Below, piece after piece: positions 35,044 through 50,517 of a stretch of 64,000 nt of DNA. The stretch's first letter is position 1. Each line of letters starts with the position of its first letter. The position numbers and the translations under genes were made by a program. The notes below the pieces were generated by a model, which saw nothing but the letters and a program-made list of their open reading frames with translations, ran no database searches and had not been told where the DNA came from. The stretch comes from Argentina anserina (taxonomy: Eukaryota > Streptophyta > Magnoliopsida > Rosales > Rosaceae). The stretch lies in assembly GCF_933775445.1 (NCBI RefSeq), contig NC_065873.1:15934001-15998000 (forward strand). Direction: 5' to 3'.

Positions 35044-37629
35044 ATGAGGGTTGTCCAGGGAAGAACGCTGTGTGAGGAGTTCTCGCCTGCGTATTATGGG
35101 CTGTGCAGTGTGGGCGGAATGCTTAGTGCTGGCGCTACCAATTTCGCAATCACGCCTCTAGATGTGTTGAAAGTTAATATGCAGGTGCGTCATGCTTGAT
35201 CCTTGCTGGGTTTTCTTGTTCATCCAAACATTTTGTAGCTTTTGATTCTTTGTTTCACTGTTTGGGTTTTAGTTTACTTTGCAGGACAGGAGTTTGATGA
35301 TATTGTCCATGTTTAACAGCCCCTTGATTTTGGTTTTTGTCATTGTGTGTTTATGACTTTATGTTACACATTAGCTTTGAGAAATGCAACTAAATGTTTG
35401 TCCAATTCGGGTTTAGTGAAATACTGGCTGTTGAAGGTGTTGTTTTCTTAAGGGCTAGTAGGTACTATGTTCAAGAAACCCTTATAGTGACCAGATCCCA
35501 GTATTCGCCTGTGTATAGGTGAAATAGCCGTGTAAGAAGGAACAGAAGTTTCCAAAAGGGTAAGGGAAATAGAAAGGGAAAGGGGAAATAGGAGAGAGGT
35601 AGTTTAAATCTGCAAGGTGGAGACTTATGAACTACATTGTTCCATGTTAAGAGAAACATACCAGTAATATGGTTCTTGTTCTTTTTTTCCATCGAGAAAT
35701 CTGTAGTTGCATTTGTTTGTCTATTGCACTTTTTAATTTCATTACTAGTGAATGTATTCCCAAGTTCCTACCTTCCTGTTGTAAACTAGTATTTATCTCA
35801 AGCACTGAAGGTTTTGATAGCTGGGACTAATTTAAAGTGTTTTTCTTTAACCGTAGGTCAATCCAATTAAATTTAACGGGATGGCTTCAGGGTTTTCTAT
35901 TCTCTGGAGAGAACAAGGCCCTTCTTCCCTTTGGAGAGGTTGGTCTGGTAAATTGTTTGGATATGGTGTTCAGGGTGGCTGCAGATTTGGTCTATATGAG
36001 TACTTTAAGAAGCTTTACTCTGATATATTGATAAATCAGAACAAGAGTACCATATTCCTTCTCAGCAGTGCCTCTGCTCAAGTATTTGCTGATATTGCCC
36101 TCTGTCCATTTGAAGCCGTCAAAGTCCGCGTTCAAACACAGCCAAGATTTGCAAAGGGCTTGGCTGACGGGCTTCCAAAACTTTATTCAACTGAAGGGCT
36201 AGCTGGGTGAGTTACCACAGAATAGATGATTAATGTAATTTTTGTTTCTTAGTTATCCTAACTCCTTATCTAATGGTTGCAGCTTTTACAAAGGACTTTT
36301 ACCACTTTGGGGTCGAAATCTGCCATGTAATGTCTCTATATCTCTTCCTCATCTAAGTTTAATATGCTTGTTTGGTATATCACAGCTTATGAAGTAAAAG
36401 AGTTGATTTTGTTTTTGGTGAAATTTAAATATCAAGGGTGTTTAATTGCAGCCTTGATATGTCCAAAGGGTGGACAACAAGACACATTGTTGAGTTCAGG
36501 CTGTATTATTATTTACAGAAATGGATTTATATCCGACTTTGCATTGGCACAATCAGCTTCGCATTCTGAAAATATGGTGATTGACTTGCTGGCTATATGA
36601 CATTACGTGTGCATTGTTATAGTAGATAATAGTGTCAGTCTGGTCACTTCTTCAAGCTAATTACTTCCCATTCATTCTGATGGTTATATCTTCCTCGCTA
36701 GTTTCCTGTGAAATCCTGAACTGGGAATAATTTTAACTCCACTAAATGGAATGCATTTGACACCATCTCTGTGATTTTTATTAACACGTTGCTTCAAACA
36801 TAAATTTGTTTTCCGCCTATACAAAAAGAATCTCAAAGTAATGTGGTATTGGAAATTGAAAACAAGGGATGGAAATTTTGAGTGAGTGTTGTCTGAACAA
36901 GAAACGAGAGGGATATGGCACTGCTGGCACAATGGACATTCTTAGATTGTTGCTTTGACATAGTGTTATCTTTATCTGTCCTGTCACCAAGCATTCAGTA
37001 GATGTTAGTATGTGTATGTATCTATTTGAAGGAAAGTTTATTAATATGCCCAATGGGAATACTACCTTTTGCAGTTACAATGATAATGTTCACGACATTT
37101 GAGCATTCAGTGGATCTGGTTTATCGCAAAGTTATTCAAAGAAGAAAAGAAGATTGCTCAATTGCTGAACAGCTTGGTGCCACATGTTTAGCTGGCTATG
37201 CAGCAGGAGCTGTTGGTACCGTGGTCTCTAACCCTGCAGACAACGTCGTCACATTTTTATACAATAAGAAGGCCAGCAGTGTGATGCAGGTATCACTTTG
37301 AATTAAGCTCTTCTTCAGTTTTTTTCTTGTATTCAATGTTAAAAGCATTTTGATTTTCTGATTGTGTCTTCAGGCGGTGAGGAACATTGGCTTTCCTAGC
37401 CTATTTACTAGAAGCCTTCCGGTTCGAATTACTCTTATTGGCCCTGTTATTACTTTGCAGTGGTTTTTCTATGACACCATTAAAGTGCTATGTGGATTGT
37501 AAGTACATTTTTGTTAATTGTAAACTCACACAAATATTTTCCTTTTTTCTTTTGTCTAATGAAATTTTACATTTCAGGCCACCCAGTGGAGGGCTTACCA
37601 GACACCTCGAAGAAGCTGTATCAGCTTAA
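35044..37629 (+). CDS. MPT1: Mitochondrial phosphate carrier, PHT3;3/MPT1-like
   Basis: Six exons: 35044-35184, 35857-36206, 36283-36326, 37075-37289, 37374-37498, 37578-37629 (927 nt, 308 residues, all GT-AG, phases agree). A member of the mitochondrial carrier family, three repeats of two helices in the inner membrane; this subfamily imports phosphate for ATP synthesis. Repeat signatures: PLDVLKVNMQ (repeat 1), PFEAVKVRVQ (repeat 2) and a divergent PADNVVTFLY (repeat 3). GYGVQGGCRFGLYEYFK and SLPVRITLIGPVITLQWFFYD are specific to phosphate carriers. It lacks the long cleavable N-terminal extension of PHT3;1, like Arabidopsis At2g17270 (about 309 aa). That Arabidopsis gene is next to homoserine kinase, as in this window. 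Confidence 0.95.
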
Positions 37630-40600
37630 GATTATGGTAGAAATAAATAGCTGATCACTTGCTTTAAGAGGCAGATATTTCGTTAAACTCTATAGCTTCA
37701 CTGAAAATCATACTACTGATTCCTTGGACAGCGAACGCTATCAAAAGTTTTCAACACTGATTGTTCTTTGCACTATAGTAGCCTTACAGGTGCACTAGAA
37801 AAAATTCTTTTATTTTTATCCAGGGGTTTTATCCGTATATTTCACGAATATACAGTCTAGTTCAGAAGAACGAGTATGATTTTGGGTGCATCAGCCAAAT
37901 GTAAAAAAACTTCCATGCTCATGTTCTTTGCAGCAACGATTATAAAAGGTTAGCTTCAAAGATATTCTGTATTTGTTGAAATGTGTCTGGTTTCATAATG
38001 TCATTATTTCATCAGAGAGAAGTATGTGAGCAGAGAGGCATAAATAGTAGGCTAGTAGCATGAAAGGAAATGGCTCATGGGTGTAAGGAACTGTTGAACC
38101 TAATTTAACAGCTAAACTGGCGGCTCTTTCTGAATATCAACTGCTCCATGATAAATTTGATGTTATAATTCGATGCTTCATTATGTTTTAGTTGCGCCAA
38201 AAGAATATCCATGTCGTTTCTTGATGTTATAAACTTGCAATTCACCTATTCACCAAGTCTTGTTTGGCTTCTGGAAACAAAATCAATTCTTTAACTTCTA
38301 CGAAGTACGAATTCAGATTCCCATGAAATTTTCACTGAAGTGTTTGAAAACACAGGAAAAAGTTACGAAAATGATTTGTGACTAGTTGTAGGACCTGAAT
38401 ACTGTAGTGAAAGAGTACGTTTTTATCTTCCTCTAATAAGAAACTAGCTCATGTTCACTTGTATGCCAATCTAGGATTCACTCCGTAGTTTTAATATGGT
38501 CTTAATAGCAAAGCGATCCTCTCCAACTCCACGATGACAATTATGGTTCTAGTAGCATCTAGCTCGGAGCAAGTAGATTGGCATTTGCACAGGCACCACA
38601 GCACTAAAAATAATAATAAATTTCGAACGGTAGAGTAACATGCATAACTTTAATCAAGATAACATGAAAGATGGCACAAATTTCATTTGTGTTCGTTAGC
38701 AATTGAAGCTACTAGCCTCAATGATCAAAACCTATGAAACTAGTGTTACAAAATTGATCAGGTTGGCCATAAAAGCAAAGTGGTCTAAGAACCTTTCTTA
38801 AGCTGTAGGGCATGTTCTATGTGCAATGGTAGTTGTGATGTCTCTATGCTGCAAGAAAGTGAATGCTTTCCTAACCAAAAAGACAGAAGCTTTGCCTTTC
38901 AATTTATGAGAAGCAAAGCTTTTGAATGAGAGCAAACTACTATTGCACATCTTCATTAGAAATGAGTAGTATCAAGCTACTGAAACAATGCTTTAGATTC
39001 ATGTCAGGGGAGTCGTGCATCAGAAGAAGTGTGTGATTTGCCCTCTACTTCTAAGCTTTGGGTGTCTAGTGAGTTGACCCCTAATTTCTCCTACATAGTT
39101 GAACACTTCAAAGCTGATAATGAACTGGCCACTTGGTTTCGGAAAGCCTTACCAACCGACAAATGTTTTGAAAATGATCTCATTACAAAACATATTATGT
39201 TTCACTGAATTTGGATCAGACGTGAAAGAAGAAGAAAAAACAAATTCCATGTCTCCCCCGATTAATATTTCCACTTATTTATTGAACAAAATTGAAGGTT
39301 TTGGAAAAGTCCTTATTGATAACATAATGTCACTGTAGGAGTCCCAAGTTTTTTCTATACGGAATATTAGTGTAAGTGGAGAATCATTTATATGCTTAAT
39401 TGTGAGATGTAACAACTAACAACTGTGCTACGGTTCTAATTTTGTTATGTTTGAGGGGGATCGAAATGCTCATGTTGTGTAAATCTGACTATAGAAACCG
39501 TCTTAGGCTTGTTTTGGTTTGTTGTCGCCAAAGTTAGTCACATTCTAATCACTTTGAATTCTCTTTTATGACGTTGATTAGATTTGAATGAGTTTCATTC
39601 ACGGCTAAAGATTAAATTATGCATAATGTTTTTTTTTGTAAGCTCTAATAAATTAATTTTTCTTCATCAATTGTAGACCAACTGTTTCTATTGTGATTAA
39701 TTAAAGAAACTCGCATGTCTACCTCAATAAGTAGATACTCAAGCTAGTTGCGTTTGTATTCAGTCTAATATAACTTTAATATGTTATACTTATATTGAAG
39801 GACTCTTCATCATGCTAAAAACAAAGGGAACTTAGTCACAAAATATGGTTATGTTCCAAAGATCAAACATATATCATCTCATGATCTCAAACCATGTACG
39901 TGCATCATTAAAAAGTTCCACTCGAGATTCTAAATTCACCATTCATTCTATAAACTTCAAAATTTAATAAAGTCAAACTAATGACAAATTCCGCATATGA
40001 AATGTCATAGAAATGATGTACTTCCACTCTTAACAAATGGGGTGTCCTAAATATTTTCTAATCTAAACATATGGGATGCTATACAAGTTGCTCAAGAAAC
40101 AAATTTGTTCATAAACACACTATTTTCATATTTCTTGTATTTTTCCTCTAAAAGAAAAAAAAAGAAAAAAGAGAGAGAATTCAATATTGGAGAATCAAAC
40201 ACCGCCACTGACAAGAACAAAGCTGTCCAAATTAATCTGCTAGATTTTAGACTCTTCTCTCCCCCAGAGATAACCCAGCTGCTCTATTTTGACCAATCCA
40301 ACCTCCACCCTCATTCTCCCCGCGTCTTCTCCACGCACCAATCCCTACCCCATCGTTCACCCCATTCTCGGCGCCAATCCAAAACCACGAGCTTGTACCT
40401 TTTTCACCGCCCATCCACCGGCAGGTCAACACCGTAATTCTTCCCCGTTTTCACCATTTTCTGAGCTAAAAATCGACGTAATGCCCGTCATTAACCCCTA
40501 AAATTCTCCTATGCACTTCTGGTGCAACTGATTAATCACTTACATAATTGATCGTAGCTCCCAATGCTTATAGTCGATAGTTTTCTAAATAATCAATTTG

Positions 40601-40936
40601 TACATTAACTGATATTTTCACAATGTAAGTGCTTAACAAAATAAAAACAGGTAATAGTTTTCGATTTTATTAAAAAATAAATAAATAATCCAAAAGAAAA
40701 ATGGGGGAACTTATAATAGGAATTGCTGGTCAACACTGACCTCCGATGTTTCCCAGCACCACCATCCCAAAATAACAACACAATTTAGTAGTAGCAGAGA
40801 GCTGTAAAGCAAGATTCAATTTTTCTTTTCTTTTCAATCACAAATTCTCCTCCTTTTGATTTGTGTGTATTCGGATCATACTAGCTCTTCTTCTTCTTCA
40901 TTCATTCACAATCCACTTCCTACGTTTCCAAAACTG
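37630..40936. other. Long spacer between phosphate carrier and CDPK
   Basis: Carrier 3' UTR, then no supported gene. It contains the hairpin at 38820-38949 and a purine-rich segment (40150-40180). The C-rich stretch 40255-40440 has an open frame but looks like promoter DNA of the kinase rather than coding sequence. Confidence 0.5.
38820..38949 (+). other. Long imperfect hairpin (possible small-RNA precursor)
   Basis: The 15 bases at 38820-38834 pair with 38935-38949 at 14 positions. A second nested stem pairs aagctttgc (38887-38895) with gcaaagctt (38913-38921). A ~130-nt fold-back with paired outer arms is the size of a plant microRNA precursor. I do not recognise a known microRNA in either arm and the middle is poorly paired, so it could equally be a decayed MITE. 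Confidence 0.3.
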
Positions 40937-41387
40937 GTAAAGGTCTTATCTTTCTCTATGTTTCTTTCAGAAATGCATATGCTTTCTCGCTTTTTCTAGC
41001 TTTAACTTTATCTGGGTGTATCTGAATCTTAGTTTGGCTTGATGGGTTGCTTTCTTCTGATTCAAGATTCGATCTTTGTTCTTAGTTGCTGACCTTTTCT
41101 GGGTTGGTTCTTGATGAGTCTCAGAGTCCGTGTTTATTTCCAGGGAAAATGAAAAGGGTAATCTTGTGTTTGTGTAATGAGGAAACATCTGAGCTTTAAG
41201 GCTTTGTTCTGTTACTTTTCCTTGTTTATGATTATGGATTCATATTTGTGGACCACATATGTCTGATTTGGTTTCTTGACTTTCTTCTATATCTGTTTAG
41301 ATATGCTTGTTGGTTATGTTGAGTTTCACTGAATGGATGTGTGTTTTTGATTGTGTTTTTTTGTTTTGTTTTGTGGTATGATCACAG
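40937..41387 (+). other. Probable 5' UTR intron of the CDPK
   Basis: AACTG|GTAAAGG at 40936/40937 and ATCACAG|TGTG at 41387/41388 bracket a T-rich 451-bp segment directly upstream of the coding start. Inferred from splice consensus. Confidence 0.5.
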
Positions 41388-41460
41388 TGTGAATTGATGA
41401 GAAACCAATTGGTCGAGGAAAAGTGTGTGAAGAAGTCTTGAGGGGAATTGTGTTTGTTTC

Positions 41461-44752
<3,292 letters not shown>

Positions 44753-46126
44753 CTTCCAACTAAACACGTCAGCGGGGTCATGTAAAGGTATTCATCTTCT
44801 GTATTTAATGTTTTCATGTTAATAGTTTTATCCAAGACATATTCCTAGACAACTTCATTTGCATTTAGATTATGAACTGGAATCATATGAACTTGTTTGC
44901 AGATGAAAGTGTTTGCTTATTTGACCGAGTGTTTTATCAGTAGTCTGCATATTAGCTAACAAGTTGGGAGTGTTTATTGTGGATTGGACTGTTTTAACCT
45001 CTGCATTGTATACTCATACTGGGCCGATTGGCAGGTTGTACAGCAAGCAAGAAGAGGAGATATGGTGGTAGAAGTTTAAGAACATTTTACGTTCCTCAAC
45101 TTCAGTTAGATTGCTATAAGACTCGGAAAATTTGGAGTTTGAAGATTCGAAAGATTTGGGTTGTAGAAATTCTGCTATTTCTTATTTTAGAAAGTGATGC
45201 TATTGTATTGCTGTATGACCACGTTGTAAGCTTTGTTGACTACAGTGTGAAATGTTTACAACTATTGAAGATATAATTTCTTTTTGGGTTATTTTCGTTT
45301 TAAATGGTTTCTATACTGGTATCATATGATTGTTCTAAATGTATCTACCACTCCAGGCTCTCATTGATAATGCTGAAATCGGATGAAATATATGGCAAAG
45401 GATATGGCCTTGTAACCTCTGAAATATGTCTGTAATTAACATATAGTTCTGAATAGTTTCTGATAAAGAAGTTCTGGTACTTGTCTACGATAGAATTTTT
45501 CTTTTTTGGTGAACATTAGAGGGTAATTTCACCTTCTTCACCTTTAGTAACTAGCATACCATACCAAAAATGGAGAAGATGATCACATAAATGGGGGGTG
45601 GCGGCTATTTGTCTCCTGGTCAAGTTTTAAGTTCAAAATCTGTTGTCACTCTGTCAAACCCAGATTCGATGCAGCTTTCTATGGGTTTTGTCTGTTCAAG
45701 TAATCTGAAGCAAGAAGCCAAGAACCCCCAGCTGCATTTTGAGGGAATGCTTTTGTCAGCATATGACATGCAACTATACCAATTTTAGTGAGTACATTCT
45801 GCTTCATGAATAACCAAGCCAGGTCAGAGAACAATGTACTAGTCACTAGCAGTCTGTTTTCTATTTATAGAACTCTGGAAACAGTGTAGTATCCAGAGCA
45901 TGTGCTGTATACTATGAATCTGAATCAAAATGGCAGCAGAGGCCTGTTGCTATGAGACAATAAGCCATGTGATGCTCAGCTTATTGTATTACATCATCTG
46001 AAGAGAGAGAAAAAAAACTTGGATATATTGCTTGTGAATCCTATGTGTTTGAAGTTGACTTGCATCATCACTATTATTGTCCCATAATGAAGCTGATCCA
46101 AAATGTCATGGAAGGCCATCTAGTCT
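44753..46126. other. Spacer between CDPK and the convergent DUF3598-like gene
   Basis: Contains both 3' UTRs. Short open frames at 45028-45276 and 45591-45788 look like chance. No other feature seen. Confidence 0.5.
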
Positions 46127-48600
46127 TCAAGCTACAGTTTCACAGGCTACTGATATTTCCTGCAAGATAAGATGAAATAATGTCAAACTATAATAACTGC
46201 ACTGTCACATGAATTTATGATGAAAGTTAGTGAAAATATCAATCACTATTTACTATCCTCAAAAGTCATATTTTCTGGGACCATGTCCTTAACTATGTTC
46301 AAGTCTTTGGATGCTGAATCAATACTTTATACTTAGATATTCAAAGCAAAAAGTAAACTAGTCTAGAAGAAAAAATTGCCTTCAGAGTTGCTGTGCTTGA
46401 GAATGTGCATCTTGCAGTGATGGCACGTCCTTGATCTAATAACCATCCCACCTCGCTGTAAGTGTCGCCAACTCTACCTTCTTTTACTGAACACCACAAT
46501 TGCTTCGGAAGCAATATGAGACCAGTTTCATGTCTAACTGAGGTCTGCTCACTCTCACCCAAAACTTCTTGAATAAAGTTCTGCATTTATCAAGTTCACA
46601 TAAGTTATAAGCTGGATCATGGACCATAAAGTGATGTGCAATTATGATAATGTAGTAACTTTAGTAAATGCTAAACATGCAAATGATCAGTCAGAAATAT
46701 CTAGAATTTTCTAACACTGTATCAAAAATGGGTTTGTCTTTTACTAAAATTCATCAAAATACACTTGATCCAGTCATGACTCATGATACCCAGCAGAGGG
46801 AATCGAGACAATAAAATTTGAAGTCAATCAGTGGCACAAAATTGAAATTGGATAACCTCACCCGGTGGGATGGACAGACACACTGTCCGACTCAAAAGAA
46901 GCAAAAAATCCCAACAACTCAACTTATCAATCTGATTGTTATAATTCTAATTGGTTTCTAAGTTACAGCATCTAATGTTCCATAGATGATTGTTTAAAAC
47001 TCCTTTTGAAATAAAAGTTCATGGCCATATTACATTGAGGTGTTTAAATAAAATGTAACAATGCGATTCCAACATTTGTGAATGGACAGAATGAAGAGAA
47101 ACGCCACACTAAGAAAAGCTACAACTATTGACAAAAAAAAAAGAAGTATCACACTATCTAGTATCTACAGCAAGCTTAATGAGCAAAGAGGCACAATTAC
47201 CTCAACATTAGGCATGGGTATATAAGCAAACTAGCACCACAGAAGAATTATGGGAAAAAATTATATGCAAGAAATTATCATGCAGATTATACACATGGAA
47301 ACAAAGTAAGGGATAACTCACATCTTGAGAACCAGTAAACTCGGCAACAGCACTGGAGCCCCGCCAAGTACCAACAACTTTTGAAGCTTCCAATGCAGGT
47401 GTGGAAGCAAAAGCAGAATCCCGGATGGCACATCCACCTAATTGCTCCCCATTTCTGAATGGACCATACCATTGTTCACAGAGAACTCTAAGATTTTGCA
47501 ATATCAATTTTGTACTGTCTATGCGGATGATCTGAATTATCCTCACACGAGACTCCTTATCTTGAGGATTGATCAAGCAGTACTCCAATTCCAACAACTT
47601 ATTCGAACTCTTATCCTCCACCGGCATAACAGACACATAACACCCACTAGACTGATACGCAAAGGCAGAAACTTCATTGTCCGCTCCACCCACACTCCTC
47701 TCAAGGATGTTGTACCGCGTAGCAGCATCGGCCTCACATCCAACCGTGGGAAGTAGCTCTATCGTCCTGTACGCAAGGACTTGGTCCTCGGGGTCAGCAA
47801 GAGTGGGACATTGAGTCTGCCAATCGAAAACCTTAACCTCCCACTCCCTGTAAGCATCAGGCACAACCATTTCTGGGAGTTCAATCGGGTTGCCTTCGGT
47901 TGTGAAGTCTGCTCCATAACCATCCCATTCACCCGACACATTTCTGGCAAATTCGGACCACGCTTTGAACAAATAAAACAGATTCTCAAAAAGCCAGATT
48001 GGATCATAAGCTTTACTACATCTTAATCACTTCAATTTCAGATTCTGCACTTTATTTCATTATATATCCAAACCCAACATTTCCTATCCAAAACAAAAAA
48101 AAACAAAAACAGGCCACTTTCTTCATATAGGAAATTAGAAACTTGTACGGATTATAAGCTTTTCTCTTCATTAGCTTCCAAACAATCAAATCCTAATAGC
48201 TTCAGGTTCTCTGTTTTATTTCATAAAATGAAAGATGAAAACTTTTGATGCTGGAGATAGTAATTAGATGCTTTTATACAAACCCAGAAAACTACATAAG
48301 CATATAAAAGCAGAAGAGTACTAATACAAATTCTGGGTTGAGCATAAACTAACCAGAGGTAGAAGTGGAAGTCAGATTGAGGCTGCCGCCACGATCTTCA
48401 TTGAGTTGGGGTTCATTGTCAGATAGAGTGGTCTTGGTTGAGGAAGAGGCAGCGTTCTGGACAAGATGAGAAGCAGAGCGACGAGTTTGAGGGTGTGGAA
48501 ATTGAAGGGTGGAAGGCTTTTTATGAGGAGATGAAAGCAAGGAAGTGCTTAAGCTTAAAGCTCTAGTGTGTGGGATTAAAGTGTTTAAAGCCAGAGCCAT
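46127..48600 (-). CDS. Plastid-targeted DUF3598-like protein
   Basis: I assemble four minus-strand exons: 48600-48354, 48010-47322, 46580-46380, 46159-46127 (1170 nt, 389 residues, phases agree). The first ~60 residues are Ser/Thr/Arg-rich without acidic residues, a chloroplast transit peptide. The body has FENLFYLFKAWSEFARNVSGEWDGYGADF, WEVKVFDWQTQCPTLAD, LEYCLINPQDKESRVRIIQII, VGTWRGSSAVAEF and EVGWLLDQGRAITARCTFS. I associate these with a plant and cyanobacterial family of unknown function (DUF3598-like, possibly lipocalin-related); the family name is from memory. The third intron would use a GC donor (CTGAAG|GCAATT at 46380/46379), giving ...ATLK|EISVACETVA. Without it the frame runs into FSSRLVYFLL and stops at 46341. 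An eroded partial copy lies at 54.4-54.8 kb. Confidence 0.75.
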
Positions 48601-48890
48601 GTGAATGTTGGTGGGTTATGGATTGGGGGTCTTATCTAACCTCAGCCACCAGCAATGGAGGTGAAAAAGAAAAGAGCTGAGAGATGAAAGCCGCTTAAAG
48701 CCTACACAAACAAGATGATGGAATATTCCTAGGCTGACAGTTGGTGGTTTGAAAACGTCGTCGTATTAACATATTATGTTTCTTATTTCATAGCCGAGTA
48801 AAAATCAAAACTTCATTTGGATGAGGGAAAAAGATGGGGTTTTTACAATGCAGGTGTTTGCAGTGAGAGCAAGGGTGGAGTTAGAGGGAG

Positions 48891-48915
48891 GAGGAGGAGG
48901 AGGAGGAGGAGGAGA
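48891..48915 (+). repeat. (GGA)n microsatellite
   Basis: About eight consecutive GGA/GAG units in a purine-rich region. Confidence 0.9.
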
Positions 48916-49198
48916 AGCAGAGAAGCTTGCTGCTTAGTTCTAGTTGGATGGTTTTTCAGGCCTATTCTGATAGAGCTACTTGCTTAATTTGGGCAATGAC
49001 AAATTTCTCAGGGTGGAAGAAATGGTCAAAACAGAAGGTGAATTGGTCACCGTGAAAGAAGTACCCAAAATTGAAGATATTCTGATCAGGATCCCTTTGC
49101 ATACCCATGGAAGATTGGAAGTGGCACTAATAGTCTGGGGGCGGCGATGGTGTTCTTCAGAGGAAGCTTAGCAGTAGGACATAAGGCTGATGTCAATT

Positions 49199-49260
49199 CT
49201 GTAGATCCCCAACAGGTATGCGATTGCATTTACGTTGTACATTATTATCGTTTGCAACTT
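49199..49260 (+). repeat. Segment duplicated at 53664-53722
   Basis: Both copies start with an identical 16-mer, tagatccccaacaggt, and then align with roughly 70% identity over some 45 bases (ATTGCA..TAC, ACTATCGTTTG-like). In the second location it directly follows the NLR 3' end. The first copy may therefore mark the remains of another NLR or a shared duplication edge. Confidence 0.65.
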
Positions 49261-50517
49261 TGCATGTTGTGAGAATTGTGTGGTGAGCGTAACCTATGAA
49301 TTGATCGATGTGTCACTTGAAGGTTAATTGGGATACTCTTGGTTCCTCCTTGGGTGACCGTAAATATTGAACTTCAGGTTTGAATAGTGATCACTTTGGT
49401 ATAATGGTACTTGAAAACACAAACGAAAGCAAAAAAGACAAAAAGAAAAGAAAATGTGCTAGTTGTTTAAGTGTATGGATGAGAGCTTGCGACTAATTTA
49501 AGATTTCTCTCTAGAATTTGTTGAGATATGAATCATAACTCTCATAACAAAAGAGTGATAATTATTTAGGTTGTGAAGTTGAGAGCTTGTGAGTTTCGGA
49601 TGTAGTTTGGGATTCTGTTTTAAGAATTTGAGCATGAGACATGAGAGACCCTATATGCATTTGAGAGGCAAATTCATACTTCGTTGTAAAATCCTTTTGC
49701 TTATTTTCTTTCCTGGCTTAGATTCATTATTTTCTTGCCTGATGTATTTATAAAATTCAGTTATATAACCGGCTGCACATGCATGACAGCTTCTTGGAAT
49801 AGAACTGATATACAGGGACTGTAGAGGTTGTGTCTGTCAACTTGCCTGTTATAATAAACTAGTTAAAATCAACTTGATCTTGGATGCAGATACCTCAACC
49901 TCTTCAATCGTTGCTTGTCGAAAAATAAAAAAACCCTCTTCAATCGTTTACTTTCCATATGTATTTTAATTCATTTGATTGTGATGACCATTGGGTGTGC
50001 ATGTCAGCCAAATTTGAGGGAGTACCAAACTGATTATCCTTAGTTTATTTAAGGCTTAACAAATACTAAAACGTAGTTAACTGTGAAAAGCCAATACTAA
50101 ACCCTTTTGTATTGTTTCCTGTAAAAGATTTAAATTTAAGATCCAGATTATACTCTCTGTTAATCATTTCTCTTTTGCTCTAGTCTCTCTGTTGACTTTC
50201 AAGGCTCAAAAGTTCTCTGCATTTCTCTTCTGTGAGCATCAAACAATTCAAAGGAGATAGAAATTAAGGTACCACCTTGCAAATCAGTTCAGTTCATCTC
50301 GAGTACGTCCAATACTTTCCTTTCCTGGTTGGCTTTCTTTCATTCTTTCTTCGCCTTGCGTATTCTGTTGATCGAGTTATGTCTTATTTCCGTACGTTGT
50401 TTCCTTGTCAAGTTTGTTATTGCTTACCTTGATTGTGCATGCTTCCTCAGTTCATTACTCAAAACAAAAACAAATCCTTCCTTGTCCTTCTGACCTTTGG
50501 TCGTTTAAAACAAAAAA

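Larger units (their letters stand above)
48601..50517. other. Spacer upstream of the DUF3598-like gene and the NLR
   Basis: No supported gene. It has a GGA repeat at 48891-48915 and a short block at 49199-49260 that is repeated downstream of the NLR remnant. The open frame at 48980-49171 is not recognised. Confidence 0.5.

Noticed and set aside
40105..40437. 110-codon open frame upstream of the CDPK
   Set aside because: Begins in A-rich low-complexity sequence and continues through a C-rich promoter-like stretch.
48980..49171. 63-codon frame MLNLGNDKFLRVEEMVKTEGE...
   Set aside because: Charged and plausible-looking, but short, without homology I recognise and in duplicated spacer DNA.
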